DNA of 64,000 nucleotides from Myxococcales bacterium (GTDB lineage Bacteria; Myxococcota_A; Polyangia; Haliangiales; Haliangiaceae), in assembly GCA_947483555.1 (NCBI GenBank), contig CANKMW010000004.1, forward strand, positions 99,290-163,289, read 5' to 3'. The notes under the pieces were generated by a model. It saw only the letters and a list, made by a program, of their open reading frames with translations, did no database searches and had not been told where the DNA came from. Positions 33,109 through 42,113 of this stretch are shown here, in pieces. How positions within the stretch are numbered: position 1 is the first letter of the stretch; each line of letters starts with the position of its first letter. Position numbers and translations under genes: made by a program.

Positions 33109-34169
33109 CCCCACCGCTCGCCACCAGCCTGTCCAGTCGCATGCACGAACACGTCGGCGTCGTCGACGGCAAGGTCGTCCTGATCACCGGCGGCACCGGT
33201 TCGTTCGGGCGCGCCTTCGCCGAGACGCTGCTCGAGCACGGCGATCCGCGCAAGGTGATCGTGTTCTCGCGCGACGAACAGAAGCACTACAACCTGGAGC
33301 GCGAGCTTCGCGACCCGCGCCTGCGCTTCTTCGTCGGCGACATCCGCGATCGCGACCGCCTGCGCACGGCGTTGCGCGGCGTGGACATCGTGGTCCACGC
33401 CGCGGCGATGAAGCACGTCCCGATCTGCGAGTACAACCCGCTGGAGGCGGTCCAGACCAACGTCAACGGCGCCCGCAACCTGGTCGAGGCCGCCATCGAC
33501 AGCGGCGTCGAGAAGGTGCTGGCGCTGTCGACCGACAAGGCGGTGGCACCGGCCAACCTGTACGGCGCCACCAAGCTGTGCATGGAGAAGCTCCTCATCG
33601 CGGCCAACGCCTACGTCGGCGACCTCCCGACCCGCTTCGCGGCGGTCCGCTACGGCAACGTCATGGGCTCGGCCGGCAGCGTGATCCCGCTGTTCCAGGC
33701 CCAGCGCGCCCGCGGCCGCCTGACGATCACCGACGAGCGCATGACGCGGTTCTGGATCCGCATGTGCGACGCCGTCGCGCTGGTGCTGCGCGGCCTCGGG
33801 CTCATGACCGGCGGTGAGATCTTCGTGCCCAAGCTGCCGACCTCCGACATCGTCACCCTGGCCGAGGCCATGGCGCCGGGCGTGCCCCGCGAGACCATCG
33901 GGATCCGGCCGGGCGAGAAGCTGCACGAGACCCTGCTGTCGGCGGAGGAGGCGCGGCGCACCCGCGACCTCGGCGAGGTCATGGTGATCTGGCCCGAGTT
34001 CCAGTTTCACGCCGGCGCGGTGCGCGTCGATGGCAAGCCGGTCCCCGACGGCTTCGTCTACTCGAGCGACGTCGCCCAGCCGCGGCTCGACGTCGATGAG
34101 ACCCGCCGACTGCTCGAACCGCCGCCGCGCCCGACGCTGCGAGCGCTGCCCGAGGCGCGCGTCGCGTGA
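33105..34169 (+). CDS. pseB: UDP-N-acetylglucosamine 4,6-dehydratase (inverting) PseB
   Basis: This 354-residue extended SDR enzyme makes the first intermediate of the pathway. The nucleotide motif is VVLITGGTGSFGRAFAETLL, followed by IVFSRDEQKHYNLERELRD, VVHAAAMKHVPICEYNPLEA and STDKAVAPANLYGATKLCME. PseB has SxxxK/K catalytic features in place of the usual YxxxK. MKHVP and SRDEQK are signature PseB motifs. It lies between pseC and pseG with 4-bp overlaps. Confidence 0.95.
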   Translation: MTPPLATSLSSRMHEHVGVVDGKVVLITGGTGSFGRAFAETLLEHGDPRKVIVFSRDEQKHYNLERELRDPRLRFFVGDIRDRDRLRTALRGVDIVVHAAAMKHVPICEYNPLEAVQTNVNGARNLVEAAIDSGVEKVLALSTDKAVAPANLYGATKLCMEKLLIAANAYVGDLPTRFAAVRYGNVMGSAGSVIPLFQAQRARGRLTITDERMTRFWIRMCDAVALVLRGLGLMTGGEIFVPKLPTSDIVTLAEAMAPGVPRETIGIRPGEKLHETLLSAEEARRTRDLGEVMVIWPEFQFHAGAVRVDGKPVPDGFVYSSDVAQPRLDVDETRRLLEPPPRPTLRALPEARVA

Positions 34170-35203
34170 ACCGCGGCGGCCCCCGGCTGGTGCTGCGCGC
34201 CGACGCCGGCCACGGCCTCGGCAGCGGTCACGTCATGCGCCTCACGGCGCTGGCCGACGCGGCCATGGCGCGCGGCGGGGAGGTGCTCGTGATCGTCGGC
34301 GGCGAGCCCGGCCCCACCCTCGATCACCTGGCCACCCGCCGCATCGCGAGCGTGCCTTCCGACGATGCCACCGGTGGCGACGACGACCGCACCCGGGTCA
34401 TCGCCCACGCCCGCACGCTGGGGGCCGACACCGTCGTCGTCGACGGACCGTCGTTCTCGCCGAGCTACGTCCTGGCGCTCGCCGACGCCGGCCTGCGCGT
34501 CGCCAGCCTCGACGACCTCGGCACGACGCCGCTGCCGACCACCATGGTGATCAACCACAACCTCGGCGCCGAGGAGCTGGCCGCCTGCTATCCGGCGGCG
34601 GCGGTCCGCATGCTCGGGCGGCCCTTCCACCTCCTGCGCCGCGAGTTCCGCCGGCTGTCGCCGGCCGGCCCCCCGCCGCGCGCCCGGGCACGCCGCGTCG
34701 TGATCACCATGGGCGGCAGCGATCCCGCCGGCGCCACCAGCCGCGCGCTCCGCGCGATCGGCGGCAGCGGGCTCGAGATCGTGGTCGTGCTGGGCCCGGA
34801 CTTCCGCTGCGACGAGGCGCTCACCCACGCGCTGGCCACCGCCGAGGCGCGTGGTCACGACGTCAAGGTCCTCTACCGGCCACGGGAGCTGCCCGCGATC
34901 ATGGCCGACTGCGACGTCGCGGTGTCGGCCGCCGGCGGCACGCTCGCCGAGCTCGGCTACCTCGGTCGGCCCACGGTGGCGCTGGCGATCGTGGCCGATC
35001 AGGTCGACAACGCCCGCCGCCACGTCGATCGCGAGCTGGCGGTCTGTGGCCAACGCCTCACCGACATGGCCGACGGCGAGCTGGCGGCGGCGGTCGCCGA
35101 GCTGCTCGCCGACCAGGCCAAGCGCCGCCGCCTGCGCGACCGCAGCGCCGCCGCGCTCGATGGCCGCGGCGCCGAACGCGTCATCGAACGACTCGCCGCG
35201 TAG
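34166..35203 (+). CDS. pseG: UDP-2,4-diacetamido-2,4,6-trideoxy-beta-L-altropyranose hydrolase PseG
   Basis: The 345-residue product has a GT-B-like fold that removes UDP from the sugar before condensation. The N-terminus RADAGHGLGSGHVMRLTALA holds the catalytic His motif (GSGHVMR). Further motifs are VVITMGGSDPAGATSRAL and AVSAAGGTLAELGYLGRPTV. It is the last gene on the plus strand here. A minus-strand operon converges about 57 bp later. Confidence 0.93.
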   Translation: MNRGGPRLVLRADAGHGLGSGHVMRLTALADAAMARGGEVLVIVGGEPGPTLDHLATRRIASVPSDDATGGDDDRTRVIAHARTLGADTVVVDGPSFSPSYVLALADAGLRVASLDDLGTTPLPTTMVINHNLGAEELAACYPAAAVRMLGRPFHLLRREFRRLSPAGPPPRARARRVVITMGGSDPAGATSRALRAIGGSGLEIVVVLGPDFRCDEALTHALATAEARGHDVKVLYRPRELPAIMADCDVAVSAAGGTLAELGYLGRPTVALAIVADQVDNARRHVDRELAVCGQRLTDMADGELAAAVAELLADQAKRRRLRDRSAAALDGRGAERVIERLAA

Positions 35204-35259
35204 CGCGCCCTCGTGATCGCCGCTCGACCCGAGAGGCACCGACGCGGGCCCGCACCGGG

Positions 35260-36258
35260 TCAACGCGCCGGCGGCAGGTCGCGCTCGACCCAGATCGGCA
35301 GGGTCCGTTCGGCGGCCTGGGCGCGTCCAGCGACCCGCAGCCGCTTGACGTCGGCGTCGAGGATGCAGCGGGACAGGCCGCGAAACGCGCTGACGATCTC
35401 GACCGGCCGGTCGGCGAGCGCGATCGGCGTCCGCTTGTTCACCGACGCGCGGATGGCGTCGGCCAGCGGCAGCGTCGCGACCACCGGCGCCGGGATCATG
35501 AGGTAGTCGGAGATCATGTTCGACATGCGCGTGAACACGTCGCGATCGTGGTCCGAGGTGGTCATGTTCCCCACCAGCATGACGCCGAACCGCGCCAGCA
35601 CGTCGACGACCGCGTCGGCGAGCGCGGGGTGGCTGTCGCGCAGGATCGCCACCGCGCGCTGGACCGGACGACTCTCGCCCTCGCCGGTCAGCAGGTCCTC
35701 CAGCACGGCGCGTGAGTCGCTGTCGTCCGGCAGTCGTCGCAGCGACCGCTGCACGCACGCCTTGAGGAACGAGTAGGCGTTCTGCAACGACGTCAGCTGC
35801 GGCGTCATGACCACCAGCTTGAGGTCAGCGGCGGTCACGAGGTCGACCGTGTTGTGGGCGGTCCCGGCGCCGACATCGACGATCACGACATCGCCACCCA
35901 GGTTGGCGATCGCGCGCAGGAGCCGGAGCTTCTGCCCAGCGTTGATGTTGGCCGCACCTGGCCGCGCCGTCCCCGGGATGATCCGCAGGTTGGGGGCGCC
36001 GACGTCGATCGCGACCTCGGCCAGCGTCTCCACCTCGTGGTTGAGGTAGCCGCCGAGGCCCGGCCCGGGGCGAGTCACGCCCAGCAGGGTGTGGACGTTG
36101 GGCGCGCCGAGATCGCAATCGATGATCGTGGTCCGGTAGCCGAGCCGACCGAGCGTGATGCCGATGTTGAGCGACACCAGGCTCTTGCCGACGCCGCCCT
36201 TGCCGCCGGCGACCGCGACCACGCGCCCGGTCCGCCGCCGTGGCTGCTCAGCCGCCAT
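35260..36258 (-). CDS. MinD/FlhG-like P-loop ATPase
   Basis: The product has 332 residues. The deviant Walker A GGKGGVGKSLVSLNIGIT follows an Arg-rich N-terminus. Next come IIDCDLGAPNVHTLLGV and DVVIVDVGAGTAHNTVDLVT. A C-terminal region of about 120 residues is predicted helical. It belongs to the MinD/Mrp/FlhG family and is a second MinD-type ATPase beside flhG at 19426. As last gene of the glycosylation/fliL operon, it may place or count the glycosylation or flagellar machinery. That role is inferred from position only. Confidence 0.8.
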   Translation of the reverse strand: MAAEQPRRRTGRVVAVAGGKGGVGKSLVSLNIGITLGRLGYRTTIIDCDLGAPNVHTLLGVTRPGPGLGGYLNHEVETLAEVAIDVGAPNLRIIPGTARPGAANINAGQKLRLLRAIANLGGDVVIVDVGAGTAHNTVDLVTAADLKLVVMTPQLTSLQNAYSFLKACVQRSLRRLPDDSDSRAVLEDLLTGEGESRPVQRAVAILRDSHPALADAVVDVLARFGVMLVGNMTTSDHDRDVFTRMSNMISDYLMIPAPVVATLPLADAIRASVNKRTPIALADRPVEIVSAFRGLSRCILDADVKRLRVAGRAQAAERTLPIWVERDLPPAR

Positions 36259-38185
36259 GGCCGCCCCGGTTGCCGTCCAGCGCCGCGCAGACCTGCGCTG
36301 CGGTGCGGGCGGCGGCGGCGAGCAGCGCCGCGGTCGCCTGCAGGTACTCGTCCTCGGTCGCTGTCCGTCGCGCCTCGTCGAAGGCAGCGTCGATCTCGCG
36401 CTGGGCCAGCATCCCGATGAAGTCGTGGCGCGCCAGGATCGTGCCCAGCGCCCGCTCGATGCGCGGCAGCCGCTGCACGGCGGTGGCACCGCGTCGCGAC
36501 GCCAGCACCACCCCGGCCCGCGCCAGCCGCACCGCCCGGCGCAGGTCGCCCACGGTGCGCGTTCGCCACCGGCTCGCGGCCCCGCCACGCGCCACCGGAT
36601 CGACCTCGCCGAGGGCTCCGTCGAGCGCGGCGGCGACGTCGATGGGCCGCGTCAGCTCCGCCAGCACCGTCGCCAGCGGTACGTGCCTCATGCCCTCGAT
36701 GAAGCAGCCGCCCTCGGTGCAGTTGAAGAGCCGGGCCGCGCCGGCCTCGCGCCGCGCCGTCTCGACGAACCAGCGGTGAAACATGGCGAACATGAAGCTC
36801 GACGGCACCGTGCCGCCGGACCAGCCGGGCAGCTCGATGGTGCGCTCGCGCGCCGCCGCCGGGCCGCCGGCCGCCTTCATCGCGCGGAAGCCGTCGCTCC
36901 AGCCGGCGACGCGGACCCGACCTTGGTCGTCGACCACGGCGCGGGCCTCGCCGTCGCAGCTGGTGTCCACGTAGTAGCGCCCGCCGGGAAACGACAGATC
37001 GAGGCCGACCATCACGATCGGATCGCACTTCCAGCGCAGGCCGAGCGACAGCGCCGTGGTCGCCACCGAGCCGCCACCCGGCACGTCGGCGGCGCCCTCG
37101 AGTCCCTGGTACAGCCAGTGATCGAGCGCGCCGTTGGAAGCCAGGCTGAGGTAGCGAGCGGCCCCCATCTGCCACAACGACGGGTGCACGGTGACGCCAT
37201 TGATCATCGCCGCCACGCCCGCGAGGTCACCGGGCCGGAAGTGGTAGCGCACGTCCTGCGGGTCGACGGTGATCACCAGGTCCGGCACCACGCCCGCCGC
37301 GCGCAGCGGTCGCAACGAGTGCGAGAATCCGACCACGATGGCGCGGCCCCGCATGGCGCGCAACTGCGCCACGTTGCCGGCCAGCGATGGGCCCGGGGCA
37401 CAGATGATCATCGGCACCCCCGCGAATCGATCGCCGACGGCCTCGATCGACGGCCAGCGCGCGATCGAGCGCAGGTTGGCGACGCCCTGGTCGAGCCAGG
37501 TGTGCGAGAACGCGGCGATCGTGTTGTGGTGAACGCGCAGGTCGCACAGCGCGGTGTGGATCGCGTCGGCGATCGACGTGGCGAGCATGGGCTCGGCCCC
37601 GTCGAGGCTCCGCACCACCACCCGCTCTGGCGGGCACGGGTTCATCGACCGCACCATGCCGCCGGCCTCGTCGGCATCGGCGACCACGGTGACCGACGGC
37701 GGATAGACCGACGTATCGACCGGCACCACCGCGATCACGCGCAGCTGCCCGAGGTCGGCGAGCATCTCCGCCACCGGCTCCAGGCCAACGCCGATCAGGA
37801 CCACCAGGTCCCTGGTCACGTCCCAGGTGGTCGGCAAGATCTGGTCGGTCAGACAGGCCACGCCCAGTGCCGTCGCCACCAGGGTCGGTGCGGGCGGCAG
37901 TGGTCGCGCCCGCCACCGGTCGACGATCTCGGCCGCCGACCGGCCGGCCGCGACCAGCGCGCGCATGGTGGCGATGTCCTCGGCCGTGGTCGGGTCTGGA
38001 AGCGGATGGCGAGCCAGCTCGGCACGCAGCCGGCGAGTCTCGTGCGCCGCCGCCAGCGCGCCGACCACGTCGCCGCGCCCCGCCGCCTGGGCCAGCGCGT
38101 CACCCGCGTGACCGAGATCGGCCAGGAGGTGAGCGCATGCCTCCACGCTCCCCGTCGCCCGACGACCTGGCTCAGACGTGAGCAT
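36248..38185 (-). CDS. Maf-type flagellin glycosyltransferase (DUF115 / motility-associated factor)
   Basis: This 645-residue product has the Maf central domain: FAGVPMIICAPGPSLAGNVA, then AIVVGFSHSLRPLRAAGVVP and DLVITVDPQDVRYHF, plus a GGGSVATTALSLGLRWKCD segment. Maf proteins transfer nonulosonic acids such as pseudaminic acid to flagellin. The N-terminal about 200 residues are variable, and the C-terminus is helical. It overlaps its neighbours by 11-14 bp and sits among pse genes, which strongly supports the role. Confidence 0.87.
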   Translation of the reverse strand: MLTSEPGRRATGSVEACAHLLADLGHAGDALAQAAGRGDVVGALAAAHETRRLRAELARHPLPDPTTAEDIATMRALVAAGRSAAEIVDRWRARPLPPAPTLVATALGVACLTDQILPTTWDVTRDLVVLIGVGLEPVAEMLADLGQLRVIAVVPVDTSVYPPSVTVVADADEAGGMVRSMNPCPPERVVVRSLDGAEPMLATSIADAIHTALCDLRVHHNTIAAFSHTWLDQGVANLRSIARWPSIEAVGDRFAGVPMIICAPGPSLAGNVAQLRAMRGRAIVVGFSHSLRPLRAAGVVPDLVITVDPQDVRYHFRPGDLAGVAAMINGVTVHPSLWQMGAARYLSLASNGALDHWLYQGLEGAADVPGGGSVATTALSLGLRWKCDPIVMVGLDLSFPGGRYYVDTSCDGEARAVVDDQGRVRVAGWSDGFRAMKAAGGPAAARERTIELPGWSGGTVPSSFMFAMFHRWFVETARREAGAARLFNCTEGGCFIEGMRHVPLATVLAELTRPIDVAAALDGALGEVDPVARGGAASRWRTRTVGDLRRAVRLARAGVVLASRRGATAVQRLPRIERALGTILARHDFIGMLAQREIDAAFDEARRTATEDEYLQATAALLAAAARTAAQVCAALDGNRGGHGG

Positions 38186-38924
38186 GAGTCACCTCGACGT
38201 CGCGCCACGAGGTCTGGACCACGTCCGCGTTGAGCGCGCGGACCTCGGGGTGGCGGCGCAGGAAGGCCACGATTTCGTCGCAGCGCGCGATCGCGCCGCC
38301 GCCCCCGAGCCGGTCCCAGATCATCCGCACCGCCGCGAGATCGTCGGCGGTGTCGACCGTGATGCGTAGGTCGCTGTCGTCGCGCGCCGCCACCACCTGG
38401 CGGGTGACGAACAGGTCGGGGCGCTCCAGCACGAACGCAGTTACATGCTCGCGCGCGGCCGGGGAGCGGGCCAGGCGCGCGATGCGGTAAAGCGCGTCGG
38501 CGTGGAACGCCTCGACGTCGAGGCCTCGCGGGTAGCTGCGCACGAGGGTATTGGAGGCGTAGTCGACGTCGTCGCCGAGCGCGGCCACCACGGCGCCGAT
38601 CACGGCCGGATCGAGGAGGGGACAGTCGGCGGTCAGGCGCACGATCACGTCGGCGCGCGCCGCGATAGCGGCGCCGCGATAGCGGTCGAGGACGTCGTGG
38701 GCGCTGCCCCGGAAGATCGCGGCGCCGATCGCGCGCGCGCGGACCGCGATGGGGTCGTCCTCGGCATGCTCGCCAGTCGCCACCACCACCTGATCGATCG
38801 CCGCGCACGCCAACGCGCGGGCGACGACGCGATCGAGCAGCGGAGCACCACCGAGGTCGGCGAGCACCTTGCCCGGCAAGCGCGTCGAGCCCATGCGGGC
38901 CTGGACGATCGCGACCACGGTCAT
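38172..38924 (-). CDS. SpsF-type cytidylyltransferase, probable CMP-pseudaminic acid synthetase
   Basis: The 250-residue product is a nucleotidyltransferase. The CTP-binding N-terminus is VVAIVQARMGSTRLPGKVLA, followed by VVVATGEHAEDDPIA and VIVRLTADCPLLDP. This is the SpsF/GlmU-like branch rather than the classic PseF/NeuA sequence. In this operon it is the only candidate to activate pseudaminic acid with CMP. It overlaps the methylase gene by 4 bp and the Maf gene by 14 bp. Confidence 0.82.
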   Translation of the reverse strand: MTVVAIVQARMGSTRLPGKVLADLGGAPLLDRVVARALACAAIDQVVVATGEHAEDDPIAVRARAIGAAIFRGSAHDVLDRYRGAAIAARADVIVRLTADCPLLDPAVIGAVVAALGDDVDYASNTLVRSYPRGLDVEAFHADALYRIARLARSPAAREHVTAFVLERPDLFVTRQVVAARDDSDLRITVDTADDLAAVRMIWDRLGGGGAIARCDEIVAFLRRHPEVRALNADVVQTSWRDVEVTHAHV

Positions 38925-39544
38925 GGCGCCGACTTCTCGAAGACGTGAAAGGTGCAGTCGTCGTAGCCGTCGTCGGCACCCAGCGAGCCGCGCTTGCGCT
39001 GGACCAGGGACGGGAATCGGGCCGCGATCACCGCACCGTGATCGCGCTTCCACAGCGCGTCGGTGTGTCCGCGGTAGGCGACCGCAATCTCGTCGGGGCT
39101 GTCGTACTCGACCACCACCAGCCAGCGCCGGGTCACGCGGTGCAGCTCGTCGAGGGCACGCCCGAGGTCGGCCGGGCCGATGTGGATGAGCACGCCGCTG
39201 GTGAACGCGAGATCGAACCAGGCGTCGCGGAACGGCAACTCGAACGCGTTGCCCGGGACCATGGTGAGCTCGGGCGACCGCCGCCGCGCCCGCTCGATCG
39301 CGTAACGCTGCGGCTCGACGCCCCAGACCTCGCTGACACCGCACGCCGACAGGTAACGCAGGTTCCAGCCCACGTTGCAGCCGACCTCGAGCGCCCGCTG
39401 GACCCCGAGGCCGTCGAGGATGCGGCGCCAGGTCTCGACCCGCGCTGGCCGCTCGAGGTCGTTGCGATCGGTGTAGTGGGCGCCGAACTCGGAGCGCCAC
39501 AGCGCGAGCTGGGCGGTAGGGTCGACAGTGTTGATCTCATGCAT
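38921..39544 (-). CDS. Pseudaminic acid biosynthesis-associated methylase
   Basis: This 207-residue class I SAM methyltransferase has the N-terminus QLALWRSEFGAHYTDRN, typical of the Pse-associated methylase family. It has the SAM loop ALEVGCNVGWNLRYL and LAFTSGVLIHIGP. The ATG at 39544 is chosen because GGAGG lies 8 bases upstream. It could methylate the sugar or its N-acyl group, so the filament glycan may be a modified pseudaminic acid. Substrate is not determinable here. Confidence 0.85.
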   Translation of the reverse strand: MHEINTVDPTAQLALWRSEFGAHYTDRNDLERPARVETWRRILDGLGVQRALEVGCNVGWNLRYLSACGVSEVWGVEPQRYAIERARRRSPELTMVPGNAFELPFRDAWFDLAFTSGVLIHIGPADLGRALDELHRVTRRWLVVVEYDSPDEIAVAYRGHTDALWKRDHGAVIAARFPSLVQRKRGSLGADDGYDDCTFHVFEKSAP

Positions 39545-40049
39545 GTGAGTACCTCCACACGAAGCGGCGAACGCCGGCCGCTGGGGTCCCCAGCGGGGCA
39601 TCGAGGGTGCCGCCGGCATCCTCGAACCCGGCGCGCTCGAAGCAGGCGACGCTGACGTGATTGTCGGCGAGGATCTCGGCGACGATCGGCCCGCCGTCGA
39701 GCTGGCAGGCGCTGCGGATCGCGCGCCGGCCGAGGCCGCGGTGGCGCGCGATCGGGTCGACCACGATCGAGATCCGGCCCGGACCGTCCGCCACCGCGCG
39801 CTGGATCCGGACCAGCCCCAGCGGCTGACGCTCGATCTCGATGATCCACATCCGGGTCAGCGGATCGGCGAGTCGCACGGCGAACCACCGGGCGTGGGAA
39901 GCCAGATCGATCGGTCGAGGATCGAGCGAGCGTGCGCGCACGGCGCGGTCGCCGTTCCAGACCAGGACGCGGACGCGGTCGGTCGGCGCTGCCGCGCGCA
40001 GCCGGAGCTCCGCGCTCGGCGGCCCGGCCCGTGGCATGCCGGCGATCAC
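39537..40049 (-). CDS. GNAT N-acetyltransferase, PseH-like
   Basis: The 170-residue product has a GNAT core: PLGLVRIQRAVADGPGRISI, VVDPIARHRGLGRRAIRSA and VAEILADNHVSVACFERAGF. In this operon it should provide the 4-N-acetylation step between PseC and PseG. In some species this domain is fused to PseG; here it is separate. The GTG at 40049 overlaps the pseI stop (GTGA-type). Confidence 0.85.
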   Translation of the reverse strand: MIAGMPRAGPPSAELRLRAAAPTDRVRVLVWNGDRAVRARSLDPRPIDLASHARWFAVRLADPLTRMWIIEIERQPLGLVRIQRAVADGPGRISIVVDPIARHRGLGRRAIRSACQLDGGPIVAEILADNHVSVACFERAGFEDAGGTLDAPLGTPAAGVRRFVWRYSHA

Positions 40050-41110
40050 GCGACCAGCTCCCACGCCAGCGGCGTCCCGCGACCGATCGCGACCCGCGCG
40101 CGCCGGCCGATCACCGACCGCAACTCGCGTGGTGGCAAACCAAAGCCGGGGCGAATGGCGCGCACGTTGGCGGCGGTGAGCGGCTCGCCGGGCGCGATGT
40201 CGGCGACCGCGTAGAGCGAGCGCCGGAACGCTCGGCTGCTGTCCTCGCTGCTGGGCCGTCGCGGACTGCCGTCGCCGAGCGCGGCCCACGCGATGCGACA
40301 ACCGCGCACCACGTCGGCCATCTCGGCCGGTTCGAGCGAGAACCCGGCGTCAGGCCCGCCGTCGGAGCGGGCCAGCGTGAGGTGCTTCTCGATCACGCAT
40401 GCGCCGCGCGCCACCGCCGCGATCGCGACGGTGGCCCCCGGCGAGTGATCGGAGAGTCCGACCAGACCGTGGTCGGCCAGCGCGTCGAGCCGCCGCAGGT
40501 TGGCTTCCTCGGGGCGGGTCGGGTAACCGGAGATGCAGTGCAGTACGATGACCGTCGGGGCACCGGCGGCGCGCGCGGTGGTCACCGCCTCGGCGACCTC
40601 CGAGTCGGTGGCCATGCCGGTCGACATGATCACCGGCTTGCCGGTCGCCGCGACGGCCGCGATCAGCTCGAGATCGCCGAGCTCGAACGACGCGATCTTG
40701 TAGACCGGAGCGGCGAGGCTCTCGAGACGCGCCACCGCCAACGAATCGAACGGGGTCGAGAAGACCGTGAGACCGCGGTCACGACCACGCTCGAACAGCG
40801 CGGCGTGCCACTCCCATGGCGTGCAGGCCTCCGCATACAGCTCGTACAGGCGGCGTCCCCGCCACGGGCCGTCGGCGATGTCGAAGCCGACGCCTCCAAC
40901 ATCGAGGGTCATGCTATCGGGCGTGAAGGTCTGGAGCTTGACCGCGTCGCAGCCAGCGTCGGCCGCCGCGTCGACGATCGCCAGCGCACGATCGAGGCGG
41001 CCGAGATGATTGGCCGAGGCCTCGGCGACGATCCACGGCGGATGGCCGGGTCCGATCGTGCGCCCGTCGATGACGACGCTGGGTCCGGGGGGGGCGAGGT
41101 GGTGAACCAT
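40046..41110 (-). CDS. pseI: Pseudaminic acid synthase PseI
   Basis: The 354-residue product is a NeuB-family enzyme that condenses the deprotected sugar with phosphoenolpyruvate. Motifs are PPWIVAEASANHLGRLDRAL, AVKLQTFTPDSMTLD, FSTPFDSLAVARLESL, KPVIMSTGMATDSEVAEAV and GLSDHSPGATVAIAAVARGA, then EKHLTLARSDGGPDAGFSLE. A C-terminal SAF (antifreeze-like) domain follows. The long substrate loop with the EKH motif is intact. Confidence 0.95.
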   Translation of the reverse strand: MVHHLAPPGPSVVIDGRTIGPGHPPWIVAEASANHLGRLDRALAIVDAAADAGCDAVKLQTFTPDSMTLDVGGVGFDIADGPWRGRRLYELYAEACTPWEWHAALFERGRDRGLTVFSTPFDSLAVARLESLAAPVYKIASFELGDLELIAAVAATGKPVIMSTGMATDSEVAEAVTTARAAGAPTVIVLHCISGYPTRPEEANLRRLDALADHGLVGLSDHSPGATVAIAAVARGACVIEKHLTLARSDGGPDAGFSLEPAEMADVVRGCRIAWAALGDGSPRRPSSEDSSRAFRRSLYAVADIAPGEPLTAANVRAIRPGFGLPPRELRSVIGRRARVAIGRGTPLAWELVA

Positions 41111-41122
41111 GGCGGGCTCCGG

Positions 41123-41611
41123 CTACTGCACGACGAAATCCGCGAACACGATGCGACGAACCCGCCCCTCGCCGACGATCTCGGCGACCTGGCTCTCGAG
41201 CTCGCCGCGGATCTGATCCTTGTTGTCGGCACCCAGCGTCTCGCTGAGCTTGAGGCCCGAGAAGTAGCCGAGCAGTCGGTCGCGGACCAGGGTCTTGTTC
41301 CTCTCGAGCGCCTTGACCGCGCCGCCGTCCTTCATCTCCACCTGCAGCTGGACCTTGAGGTAGCGCGGCGTGCCCGACTCGTCGAGGTTGACGACAAAGG
41401 GGTCGAGCGCCACCAGCGGCCCAACCACCTCCTTGCGCGCCGCGTCGTGCGGCGGTGGAGGTTCATGCGGTGTGGCATGCGCCTGCCCGCCCATCACCTT
41501 GACCAGAATGAAGGCGGACACTCCGAGGTTGGCGGCCAGCAGTCCGAGGACGAGCTTCGGCGGCCTGGTCTTGGGCTGGCGCTCGTCGGCTGCGACGTTG
41601 TCGTCACTCAT
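41123..41611 (-). CDS. fliL: Flagellar basal-body-associated protein FliL
   Basis: The 162-residue product has one membrane helix near the N-terminus (KLVLGLLAANLGVSAFILVK), a His/Pro linker, then the periplasmic FliL domain (VVGPLVALDPFVVNLDESGT, RYLKVQLQVEMKD, NKTLVRDRLLGYFSGL). FliL interacts with stator units. It lies apart from fliM, in the glycosylation operon, and overlaps the upstream gene by 8 bp. Confidence 0.9.
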   Translation of the reverse strand: MSDDNVAADERQPKTRPPKLVLGLLAANLGVSAFILVKVMGGQAHATPHEPPPPHDAARKEVVGPLVALDPFVVNLDESGTPRYLKVQLQVEMKDGGAVKALERNKTLVRDRLLGYFSGLKLSETLGADNKDQIRGELESQVAEIVGEGRVRRIVFADFVVQ

Positions 41612-41975
41612 CTCGACCTGGTTTCAGCAAAGGGTGTGCCGTCCGGCTGATCACGGGATGTCGCGGCTGTGGGCGTCCGGCCGGCCACGCCGCCGTCAAG
41701 GTTGGCGGTCCGGCCAGCAAGGCCAGGCGGGCCACCACGGCGGCGCCGAACCCGCCGTCTAACGAGGTCGCGGCGATGACGCGACCCTGGTGCTCGATCG
41801 AGATGTCGTAGCGATCCTCGGCCGGCAAGCGGGGCTCGAACCAGATCACGTCCGCGTCGGCGGCCATGGCGGCATCGAGGAGCACGTCGCACACCCGCAC
41901 CGGCGTCGCGAGCGCCGCTTGCGGGTCGGCTGGCGGCAGCGAGTCGGCGGGTTGACGGAGCGCGGCGGAGTCCAT
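41604..41975 (-). CDS. Stand-alone degenerate GspE/PilB-like domain protein
   Basis: The product has 123 residues. After a disordered 25-residue start, VCDVLLDAAMAADADVIWFE, then DRYDISIEHQGRVIAATSLD and FGAAVVARLALLAGPP follow the pattern of the type II secretion ATPase segment (LLxxAixxxASDIHxEP, xIxxRiDG, AivsRlKilA). No Walker motif is present, so it cannot be an ATPase. A closely similar segment forms residues 23-90 of the kinase at 50222-51505. It is the first gene of the fliL/glycosylation operon and divergent from the first REC-kinase. Function is unknown. Confidence 0.7.
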   Translation of the reverse strand: MDSAALRQPADSLPPADPQAALATPVRVCDVLLDAAMAADADVIWFEPRLPAEDRYDISIEHQGRVIAATSLDGGFGAAVVARLALLAGPPTLTAAWPAGRPQPRHPVISRTAHPLLKPGRDE

Positions 41976-42085
41976 GCGGGTCTCGCCAGATGGGTTCGGC
42001 CAGCCGCAGCCGCCGTGTAGCGCCAGGCTTGACGATGCTGCCAGCGTCCGGTGCGATCCAGTGCCGCGCGATCGCGCACTTGGCG

Positions 42086-42101
42086 TGGCACGCTCCTGGC
42101 A
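42086..42101 (+). promoter_or_regulatory. Sigma-54 promoter of first REC-kinase/NtrC pair
   Basis: TGGCACGCTCCTGGCA matches the -24 element TGGCACG exactly, with GG-N10-GC spacing. The predicted +1 near 42112 is two bases before the ATG at 42114. The downstream NtrC-type regulator could therefore control its own operon. Confidence 0.75.
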
Positions 42102-42113
42102 CGCCCGGCGATC

